DNA of 9,551 bases from JBEVEP01 sp040512755. GTDB taxonomy: Bacteria > Pseudomonadota > Alphaproteobacteria > Rhizobiales > Rhizobiaceae. Every line of letters starts with the position of its first letter. Positions within the stretch are counted from its first letter, which is position 1. The DNA is taken from the NCBI GenBank assembly GCA_040512755.1, contig JBEVEP010000192.1, forward strand, positions 1 to 9,551, given 5' to 3'. Of this stretch, positions 1 through 5,647 are shown piece after piece. A program made the translations under genes and the position numbers. The notes under the pieces were generated by a model. The model had not been told where the DNA came from. It saw nothing but the letters and a program-made list of their open reading frames with translations, and searched no databases.

Positions 1-142
1 CCTTAGGGGGGAGATCACGCCGGCCGCTTGATTCGACGCACTGTCTGCAACGTTGGAGATTGGCGGAGGCCCAAGTGAAAGCTGATCTCCCCCCTCGCGG
101 GGGAGATGGCCGGCAGGCCAGAGGGGGGCGCGACGAAGCGCT
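1..142. repeat. Composite palindromic intergenic repeat, copy 1 (left-truncated)
   Basis: This non-coding stretch lies just after the paaC stop codon and matches the complete element at 3786-3965 in architecture and orientation. Positions 1-15 are the right half of a C-run/G-run hairpin whose left half is outside the window. A core of about 69 nt follows; positions 38-65 (gcac..ctgca..ttggaga.tggcg) align with 3861-3889. Then comes a perfect 9-bp hairpin, atctccccc (85-93) against gggggagat (99-107), and a tail containing ccggcagg..agag up to agcgct at 137-142. It resembles short palindromic repeats common between genes in Mesorhizobium-type genomes (recall, not searched). It ends 19 nt from the paaC stop. 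It could act as an RNA stem-loop that attenuates transcription or protects the 3' end of the paa transcript, but that is inference. Confidence 0.8.
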
Positions 143-161
143 GACTTATCCGGCCTCATCC

Positions 162-923
162 TCACCAAACCGCTCCCGGATAAGTCCGCTGCATATATTG
201 CAGCTCTGCCAGCAGATAGCCCATTGCCTCACCGTGACGCCCCTGGCGGCCGCCGCTCTGCGCGTAGGGCGCCTGTTCCGCTTCGATCCCCGCCTCTGCG
301 AAGATGGCTTCTATTCTTCGGTCGAACGGATCGCGAAGCGTGGTGGGATTCGGGGCAATGCCGGCATCGGCCATCGTGTTGCTGATGGCATCTGCCTCGA
401 ACAACTCGCCCACATAGGGCGCCAGCATCGCGACCGCCTCGCGCATGCGGCGCGCGCTTTCCTCGGTTCCGTCGCCGAGCCGTATGACCCATTCGCCGGC
501 ATGTCGAATATGATAGGCGACCTCCTTGACCGCCTTCGCCGCGACGGCCGCAAGCGTTTCATCCGACGAGTCCATCATGCCGCGCCACATCAGCTCCATG
601 AAGGCGGCGAAGTAGAGCTGTCGCAGCATCGTATGGGCGAAATCGCCATTCGGCCGCTCGACCATCAGGCAGTTCAGATATTCGCGCTCGGGGCGCAGGT
701 AGGCGAAGTCGTCCTCGGTTCGGCCCTTGCCTTCTACGGCAGCAGCGTAGCTGTAGAGCGCACGCGCCTGGCCGATAAGATCGAGCGCCATGTTCGGCAT
801 GGCAAGATCCTCTTCGAGCATCGGCGCATGACCGCACCATTCAGAAAGTCGATGCCCAAGGATGAGATGATCGTCAGCCAGCCTTAGCAGAAAAGTCATG
901 AGCGCCTGTCGATCGGGCTCCAT
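162..923 (-). CDS. paaC: Phenylacetyl-CoA 1,2-epoxidase structural subunit PaaC
   Basis: PaaC is the non-catalytic, ferritin-like helical partner of PaaA in the cytoplasmic PaaABCE complex, which epoxidises the ring of phenylacetyl-CoA. The 253-residue product has the usual family length. Near the N-terminus it carries the characteristic run LADDHLILGHRLSEW, then AMPNMALDLIGQAR, and later a helix with RQLYFAAFMELMW and KEVAYHIRHAGEWVIRLGDG. Such runs are typical of PaaC, whose metal site is degenerate relative to PaaA. The start is ambiguous: ATG at 923 shares one base with the paaB stop (TGATG), and GTG at 926 gives a GTGA overlap; I prefer ATG. Either way it is translationally coupled to paaB. 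No paaD start is seen in the 161 nt after its stop, which hold a palindromic repeat instead. Confidence 0.96.
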   Translation of the reverse strand: MEPDRQALMTFLLRLADDHLILGHRLSEWCGHAPMLEEDLAMPNMALDLIGQARALYSYAAAVEGKGRTEDDFAYLRPEREYLNCLMVERPNGDFAHTMLRQLYFAAFMELMWRGMMDSSDETLAAVAAKAVKEVAYHIRHAGEWVIRLGDGTEESARRMREAVAMLAPYVGELFEADAISNTMADAGIAPNPTTLRDPFDRRIEAIFAEAGIEAEQAPYAQSGGRQGRHGEAMGYLLAELQYMQRTYPGAVW

Positions 924-1210
924 CACATATGCCCCACTTCTTCCGGGATGTCGTAGAAGGTCGGGTGGCGGTAGATTTTCGAAGCTGCCGGCTCGAAATT
1001 CTCGTCCTTATGTTCGGGATCGGATGCAATAATGGCGGAGGAGGCGACCACCCAGATAGAAACGCCTTCGCCGCGCCGCGTATAGACGTCGCGAGCGGCC
1101 TGCAGCGCCATCACCTCGTCGGCGGCGTGGACCGAACCGCAATGTTTGTGCGAAAGGCCGTTGCGCGGCCGGATGAAGACTTCCCAGAGCGGGATTTGGT
1201 TCTTTGCCAT
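923..1210 (-). CDS. paaB: Phenylacetyl-CoA 1,2-epoxidase subunit PaaB
   Basis: PaaB is the small subunit that bridges PaaA/PaaC heterodimers in the epoxidase complex. The protein has the hallmark stretches GLSHKHCGSVHAAD, YTRRGEGVSIWVV and the C-terminal YRHPTFYDIPEEVGHM. The first and last match the E. coli protein closely from memory (GLSHRHVGSLHAAD, YRHPTFYTIPDGIEHM). I chose the ATG at 1210, giving 95 residues, the same length as E. coli PaaB. A GAGG ribosome-binding site at 1219-1222 sits 8 nt upstream of that ATG. The other start, GTG at 1216, would extend the protein by two residues but leaves only 2 nt after the GAGG. The gene begins 2 nt after the DUF3291 stop and ends overlapping the paaC start, so the three are probably co-translated. 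Confidence 0.96.
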   Translation of the reverse strand: MAKNQIPLWEVFIRPRNGLSHKHCGSVHAADEVMALQAARDVYTRRGEGVSIWVVASSAIIASDPEHKDENFEPAASKIYRHPTFYDIPEEVGHM

Positions 1211-1212
1211 GG

Positions 1213-1692
1213 TCACATCCTCGGTGCTGCCTCAACGCACTGCACTTCCATCCAGCGCTTCAGGTTGGGAAATCCCTCCCAACCACAGGCGTGCTCGGTT
1301 GAGCCGTTCATGGTCAGGTGATCGAGCCGCGCCTTCGCTTCGGTAAGCGTCGGCCGATGCCCCTCGGCCACAGACCACATCACGAAATAGGGCTTGCCAA
1401 AGCTCGAAAACCACTCTGCACGCCGGCGATAGAATTGCCGGTGCACAGTGTCCCAGACGAAATGCTCCAGATGCTCGACCGTTTCCCACACCGACATGTT
1501 GACCAGCGTATCCGGATAGTCGTCGAAGCGGATGTCGGTCGCGTCGTTTCCGTCTCCGACCAGTCGCCATACGAAGCCGGGACTGCGCTCGGCAACGGCG
1601 TTCACCCGGTCCAGATTGTCGAAGAAATCAGCCAGGCGGGGGTCGTCGGCGGCAAATCGCGGGCGAGCAATGTTAAGCTGCGCAAGATGCAT
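1213..1692 (-). CDS. DUF3291 domain protein inside the paa operon
   Basis: This 159-residue protein is recognised as DUF3291 by its opening HLAQLNIARPRF, the block NLDRVNAVAERSPGFVWRL (about residues 26-44), the core NMSVWETVEHLEHFVW then HRQFYRRRAEWF (about 65-95), and MWSVAEGHRPTLTEA (about 105-119). The family has no established function; its pattern suggests a dimeric alpha-beta barrel like the antibiotic-biosynthesis monooxygenase/stress-response folds, which is inference. No signal peptide or membrane segment is visible, so it should be cytoplasmic. The ATG at 1692 is chosen because the family N-terminus begins there and GGAG at 1700-1703 lies 7 nt upstream; a longer frame starting at 1767 would run into paaA. 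The gap to paaA is 4 nt and to paaB 2 nt, so it is a full operon member sandwiched between two epoxidase subunits. Its role in phenylacetate breakdown is unknown. Confidence 0.9.
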   Translation of the reverse strand: MHLAQLNIARPRFAADDPRLADFFDNLDRVNAVAERSPGFVWRLVGDGNDATDIRFDDYPDTLVNMSVWETVEHLEHFVWDTVHRQFYRRRAEWFSSFGKPYFVMWSVAEGHRPTLTEAKARLDHLTMNGSTEHACGWEGFPNLKRWMEVQCVEAAPRM

Positions 1693-1696
1693 AGCC

Positions 1697-2692
1697 TTAC
1701 TCCGCGGCCAGCTTCGCAGCGTCGTTGCGAGCGCGGCGCTTCTCGGCATGGGCAAGGGCCGCCTCACGCACCCACGCGCCGTCGTCCCAGGCCTTCTGCC
1801 GGGCAGCGAGACGTTCCTTGTTCATAGAACCTCCGCCCTTTACGACACGCCAGAATTCGTCCCAGTCTATGGGCCCGAAATCATAGCTCTGCCTCTGTTC
1901 GTTCCAGGCCAGATCGGGATCGGGAACCTTCAGTCCAATGTACTCTGCTTGCGGAACCGTGGCGTCGACGAACTTCTGGCGCAGCTCGTCATTGGTGAAG
2001 CGCTTGATTTTCCACTTCATCGACTGGTCGCCATGCTGGCTGTCGGCATCGTGCGGTCCGAACATCATCAACGACGGCCACCACCAGCGATCGAGCGCAT
2101 CCTGGGCGAGTGCCTTCTGATCGGCGGTTCCCCGCGCGAGCGTCATCATGATCTCGTAGCCCTGCCTCTGATGGAAACTCTCCTCCTTGCAGACGCGGAT
2201 CATGGCGCGTGCATACGGGCCATAGGAACAGCGGCAGAGCGGGATCTGGTTCATGATCGCGGCCCCGTCGACCAGCCACCCGATTGCGCCGATGTCCGCC
2301 CAGGTCAGCGTCGGATAGTTGAAGATCGAGGAGTATTTCGCTTTTCCAGACAGAAGCTCCTCGGTCATGTCCTCGCGCGAGACGCCGAGCGTCTCGGCGG
2401 CGGCATAGAGATAGAGCCCATGGCCGCCTTCGTCCTGGACCTTGGCAAGCAGCGCGGCCTTGCGCCGAAGCGAAGGCGCGCGGGTGATCCAGTTACCCTC
2501 GGGCAGCATGCCGACGATCTCGGAATGGGCGTGCTGGCCAATCTGGCGGATCAGTGTGCGCCGATAGCCCTCCGGCATCGGATCATTCGGTTCGATTTTG
2601 TCTTCAGCGTCAATGCGCGCCTGGAATGCGGCGAGGAAGGCTTCATCCTCGGCTGTGTCGGTTTTCGCGCCGATGAGACCCTGGCTGTACAT
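1697..2692 (-). CDS. paaA: Phenylacetyl-CoA 1,2-epoxidase catalytic subunit PaaA
   Basis: PaaA is the di-iron oxygenase subunit that converts phenylacetyl-CoA to ring-1,2-epoxyphenylacetyl-CoA, taking electrons from the PaaE reductase. The 331-residue protein has the ferritin-like metal-binding pattern: E58 in QHAHSEIVG, the ExxH pair E88/H91 in QDEGGHGLYLY, and a second ExxH pair E171/H174 in CKEESFHQRQGYE. Other PaaA stretches are NYPTLTWADIGAIGWLVDGA and PLCRCSYGPYARAM. It is slightly longer than E. coli PaaA (about 309), mainly from a charged alanine/arginine-rich C-terminal tail. The ATG at 2692 has a strong GGAGG site at 2698-2702, 5 nt upstream. It is the first gene of the operon and sits behind the probable PaaX-controlled region. 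Confidence 0.97.
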   Translation of the reverse strand: MYSQGLIGAKTDTAEDEAFLAAFQARIDAEDKIEPNDPMPEGYRRTLIRQIGQHAHSEIVGMLPEGNWITRAPSLRRKAALLAKVQDEGGHGLYLYAAAETLGVSREDMTEELLSGKAKYSSIFNYPTLTWADIGAIGWLVDGAAIMNQIPLCRCSYGPYARAMIRVCKEESFHQRQGYEIMMTLARGTADQKALAQDALDRWWWPSLMMFGPHDADSQHGDQSMKWKIKRFTNDELRQKFVDATVPQAEYIGLKVPDPDLAWNEQRQSYDFGPIDWDEFWRVVKGGGSMNKERLAARQKAWDDGAWVREAALAHAEKRRARNDAAKLAAE

Positions 2693-2732
2693 CTCTGCCT
2701 CCGCTTGGCTTCGGAAGTCGTCTTACCTTTGT

Positions 2733-2774
2733 TTTCCGTAACAAAAAATCATCGATTTCGCAACGTTTCGTAAC
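2733..2774. promoter_or_regulatory. Phased repeat motif upstream of paaA, candidate PaaX operator
   Basis: Three copies of a 10-bp motif, consensus NTTYCGYAAC on the plus strand, lie 40-82 nt in front of the paaA start: tttccgtaac (2733-2742), atttcgcaac (2755-2764) and gtttcgtaac (2765-2774). The last two are directly adjacent. Start-to-start distances are 22 and 10 bp, which places all three on about the same face of the helix. The third is itself a near-palindrome, and the first lies inside a perfect inverted repeat tttgtt-N6-aacaaa (2728-2745). The surrounding DNA is A/T-rich compared with the genes. Its position between paaX and paaA suggests a repressor or activator site, most simply for PaaX. 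The E. coli PaaX half-site TGATTC is absent here, so assignment to PaaX is inference. I cannot place a convincing -35/-10 pair; a weak TTGCGA-N17-TACGGA on the minus strand would overlap the motif. Confidence 0.55.
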
Positions 2775-2852
2775 AAAATGGCGCATTACAAGCAGCCAAA
2801 TCTATCAACGGGTTGGGCGCTGGCCAATCGGATTCTTGGAACGAGCACCGGT

Positions 2853-3728
2853 TCAGCCCTTGCGGTTCATTCCGAAACGGCCTGCAAACTGGCGCGGGTT
2901 TGTGAGGGGAGGAAGACCGGCCGAATCCAGCCATTTCTCGCTAGGCGTGGCGAGCTTCGCATAGATGTCGCACGCAATCCTGCGAGCGGTTTCTCCGGGC
3001 CAGTCCCGCGGCAGCAGTTCCGCGGGCAGTCCCGGATCGTGGAGCACGATACGCCTCCATTCGTGGATCAGAAGCGTGCGCGCCGCGATCGCATCCAGCG
3101 GAGGCAATGCTCCTTTCTCCAGCAACGAGGCCAGCGGTGTCGCCGCCTCCTCGAAAGCCTGGTAAGCCTCCGCCGTCCCGCTCAGCTTCCAGAAGCCGGC
3201 AAGTGTTTCAGGCGCCAGAATTGGCCTTTGCCGGAACACCAGCATGCCCTGGATCGCATCATCGGCCTGCGACGAACGGTCGGTTTCGGGCCGTAGCCAG
3301 GTTCCGGTGCCGGTCTCGATGAAACCGGCTTCGGAAAGTCTGTCAGGGCGGGCATTCGCGGTTGCGTCCGGCGGTGGAATGGCCACCGTCCAGACGCCAT
3401 CCCACGCTGGCGGCGCGCCGGCGTAGATACGCCGCGTCGCGAGATCGAAGGCGTTTCTTCCGTGGCCGTCGAGCGAATAGAGGCTGTTGCGGCCGCTCTT
3501 CTCGCGAATGACCCATTGGTCGGCGGCAAGCCGGGAGAGCGCGGTCCGCAATGCGCCGGGCTCGATCCGCAGCCGCGACATGATTTCCTGAAGCACCGAA
3601 AGCGGTACCCTACCGCCGCGAGGAACGATCGCGTCGCCGAAGACCGTGATTACCAGTGACCAGACGCGCAGTCGTCCGCGCTCGTGCAGGCGGTCGATCA
3701 GCACTTCGAGGGCGGGGGTGGAGGTCAA
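2853..3728 (-). CDS. paaX: Phenylacetate-responsive transcriptional repressor PaaX
   Basis: PaaX represses phenylacetate genes and releases DNA on binding phenylacetyl-CoA. The N-terminal winged helix-turn-helix spans about residues 20-90: RVWSLVITVFGDAIVPRGG, then VPLSVLQEIMSRL, a recognition region GALRTALSRLAADQW, and a wing near REKSGRNSLYSL. The rest (about 100-291) is the PaaX C-terminal region, with an effector-domain stretch near PDRLSEAGFIETGTGTWLRP. The start is TTG at 3728. An in-frame TAA at 3741-3743 blocks extension, no ATG precedes the conserved region, and a GGTAAGG lies about 10 nt upstream; GTG at 3704 is an alternative with no visible ribosome-binding site. At 291 residues it is near family length (E. 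coli about 316). It is co-directional with paaA across a 160-nt control region. Its own promoter is not obvious; a palindromic repeat lies directly upstream. Confidence 0.94.
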   Translation of the reverse strand: MTSTPALEVLIDRLHERGRLRVWSLVITVFGDAIVPRGGRVPLSVLQEIMSRLRIEPGALRTALSRLAADQWVIREKSGRNSLYSLDGHGRNAFDLATRRIYAGAPPAWDGVWTVAIPPPDATANARPDRLSEAGFIETGTGTWLRPETDRSSQADDAIQGMLVFRQRPILAPETLAGFWKLSGTAEAYQAFEEAATPLASLLEKGALPPLDAIAARTLLIHEWRRIVLHDPGLPAELLPRDWPGETARRIACDIYAKLATPSEKWLDSAGLPPLTNPRQFAGRFGMNRKG

Positions 3729-3785
3729 CGCGGCGACGCCTTACCCTGACAAGATGGAGGAGGCTGCGGAGCAACCGGAGAGTCG

Positions 3786-3965
3786 GCGCCTTTTCACACC
3801 CTCCTCTGTCCTGCCGGACATCTCCCCCTCAAGGGGAGAGATCAGCAGTTTCAGCCCCCGGCACGATCCTGCAGCTTTGGAGAGTGGCGAAATCAGAGAT
3901 GACAGCCAATCTCCCCCCTTGAGGGGGAGATGTCCGGCAGGACAGAGGGAGGTGCCAAGGGGCGC
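3786..3965. repeat. Composite palindromic intergenic repeat, copy 2 (complete)
   Basis: The 266-nt gap between paaX and the TPP-enzyme gene is mostly filled by an element of about 180 nt built as two inverted modules around a core of about 66 nt. A 33-nt identical inverted repeat pairs 3804-3836 with 3915-3947; it begins ctctgtcctgccggacat and includes the C-run. Similarity continues outward to gcgcc (3786-3790) against ggcgc (3961-3965). Each module also holds its own hairpin: tctcccc (3821-3827) with ggggaga (3833-3839), and atctccccc (3909-3917) with gggggagat (3923-3931). The core segment 3861-3889 matches 38-65 of copy 1, showing that this is one repeat family. I see no gene in it. In RNA the arms could fold into one long stem, perhaps separating expression of the upstream operon from paaX; that is inference. 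No clear target-site duplication is visible. Confidence 0.85.
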
Positions 3966-3994
3966 TGAGACTGCCGCTCCTGCCTGCGAAGCCG

Positions 3995-5647
3995 TCATCG
4001 CTTCTCCCGGATGTCGGTCAGCGTACGCGTCGGGGTGATGGCCTCCGGGTCGAGCTTGATCTCGATGATAGCCGGTTTGCGGCTTGCTCTAGCCCGTTCG
4101 AAGGCCGGCGCAAACTCGGCTGTCGTCTCGACCGTTTCGCCGTGACCGCCATAGGCGCGGGCAAGGGCCGCAAAGTCCGGGTTCTTCAGGTCGGTCCCGA
4201 TAACACGGCCCGGATATTCGCGTTCCTGATGCATCCGTATGGTGCCGTAGGTGCCGTTGTTGACCACTATCACGATGATCGGCAGGTCGAATTGGACGGC
4301 AGTCGCGAACTCCTGTCCATTCATGAGGAAGCAGCCGTCGCCGGCGAACGCGATCACCTCCCGCTCGGGGAAGAGGGCCTTTGCCGCGACCGCCGCCGGC
4401 GTGCCGTAGCCCATTGAGCCCGAGGTCGGAGCCGCCTGCGTCGCAAAGCGCCGGAACCGGTGGAAGCGATGGATCCAGGTCGCGTAGTTGCCGGCGCCGT
4501 TGGAGATGATCGCGTCTTCCGGCAGCACGGATTCCAGATAGCTCCAGATGGGTCCCATGTGGACTGACCCTGGGCCGGTCTCGGGCGGTGTCGACCAATC
4601 GAGGTAGCTCTTGTGCAGACGTTCCGCTTCACCTCGCCAGGAAGGCGGTGCAGCCGGCCTCAATCCGGCAAACGCGTTGGCGAACGCCTCTGGCGAGGCA
4701 TTGATTGCGAGGGCCGGTCGATAGACCTTGCCCAATTCGCCGCTGTCAGGGTGGACATGGACAAGCTTCTGCTCAGGATAAGGGCTTTGCATCAGCGTGT
4801 AGTTGCCTGAAGGCACTTCGCCGAACCTGTCCCCAATCAGAAGCAGGACGTCGGCCTGTTTGATGGCCGTCGACAGCGCCGGGTTTGGTCCGAGCCCGAT
4901 ATCGCCGGCATAGTTCGGATGCAGATGATCGAACAGCATCTGCCGGCGGAAAGTGACCCCGACCGGGAGCGCCCAGGTTTCAGCCGCCTTTTCGATGCGC
5001 GATTTTGCTTCTGCGCTCCAGCGCGATCCGCCAAGGACCATGAAGGGGCGCTTTGCCGCGCCCAGCAGTTCCGCCAGTTTTTGCAGTTCGGCTTCGCCGG
5101 GCGACGTTTCAACAGGCGTATAGGCAAGTGCGTCCGGCGCGTCGGCAAGAGAGGTCAGCATGTCCTCGGGCAGCGCGACGACCACCGGCCCGGGACGGCC
5201 GGAGGTTGCGACGGCAAACGCGCGGGTGACGAGCTCGGGAATTCGCGCGGCGTCGTCGATCTCGACCACCCATTTGGCCAGGTCGCCGAAGAAGTGCTTG
5301 TAATCAACTTCCTGCCAAGCCTCGCGTTCTTTGTTTCCACGAGCCACCTGACCGATGAACAGGATCATCGGCGATGCATCCTGCATCGCGATATGGATGC
5401 CTGCCGAGGCGTTGGTAGCGCCGGGGCCGCGCGTGACGAAGCAGATGCCGGGCTTGCCCGTGAGCCGGCCCTGGCAATCCGCCATCATGGCGGCGCCGCC
5501 TTCCTGCCGGCAGACGATGGTGCGGATGCGTTTCGAATCATGCAACGCGTCGAGCACGGCCAGAAAGGACTCGCCCGGCACGCAATAGATGCGGTCGACC
5601 CCGTTGGCCTCGAGCGCTTCGACGATCAGTTTTCCGCCGGTTTTCAT
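3995..5647 (-). CDS. Thiamine-diphosphate-dependent enzyme, acetolactate synthase superfamily
   Basis: This 550-residue protein has the three-domain layout of TPP enzymes related to acetolactate synthase. The N-terminal pyrimidine-binding domain includes YCVPGESFLAVLDAL (21-35) and the activating glutamate E49 in CRQEGGAA, then VTRGPGATNASAGI (71-84). A central domain of about residues 185-340 includes GDIGLGPNP. The C-terminal domain has the diphosphate/metal motif GDGCFLMNGQEF (436-447) ending in N463-N464. E49 argues against glyoxylate carboligase, which lacks this residue. The substrate cannot be read from sequence: carboligase, 2-oxo-acid decarboxylase and 2-hydroxyacyl-CoA or oxalyl-CoA type reactions all remain open. 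Its ATG overlaps the stop of the upstream CoA-transferase gene by 4 bp (ATGA), with GGAG about 12 nt upstream in that gene, so the two products are coupled. That coupling points to a CoA-linked substrate, as inference. Confidence 0.9.
   Translation of the reverse strand: MKTGGKLIVEALEANGVDRIYCVPGESFLAVLDALHDSKRIRTIVCRQEGGAAMMADCQGRLTGKPGICFVTRGPGATNASAGIHIAMQDASPMILFIGQVARGNKEREAWQEVDYKHFFGDLAKWVVEIDDAARIPELVTRAFAVATSGRPGPVVVALPEDMLTSLADAPDALAYTPVETSPGEAELQKLAELLGAAKRPFMVLGGSRWSAEAKSRIEKAAETWALPVGVTFRRQMLFDHLHPNYAGDIGLGPNPALSTAIKQADVLLLIGDRFGEVPSGNYTLMQSPYPEQKLVHVHPDSGELGKVYRPALAINASPEAFANAFAGLRPAAPPSWRGEAERLHKSYLDWSTPPETGPGSVHMGPIWSYLESVLPEDAIISNGAGNYATWIHRFHRFRRFATQAAPTSGSMGYGTPAAVAAKALFPEREVIAFAGDGCFLMNGQEFATAVQFDLPIIVIVVNNGTYGTIRMHQEREYPGRVIGTDLKNPDFAALARAYGGHGETVETTAEFAPAFERARASRKPAIIEIKLDPEAITPTRTLTDIREKR

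Noticed and set aside
28..33. TGATTC, identical to the E. coli PaaX half-site, inside repeat copy 1
   Set aside because: It lies downstream of paaC within a repetitive element, has no partner half-site, and is not repeated near the paaA promoter, so it is probably chance.
1532..2773. Long plus-strand open frame (413 codons) opposite paaA
   Set aside because: It is antisense to a clearly conserved paaA and shows no recognisable family pattern. Long antisense open frames are common in GC-rich genes.
3786..3965. CRISPR-like array
   Set aside because: There are only two arms in inverted rather than direct orientation, with no set of regular spacers; it is a palindromic repeat element.
3995..5647. 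Glyoxylate carboligase (Gcl) as the identity of the TPP enzyme
   Set aside because: Gcl lacks the activating glutamate, which is present here as E49, and no glyoxylate-pathway neighbours are seen.
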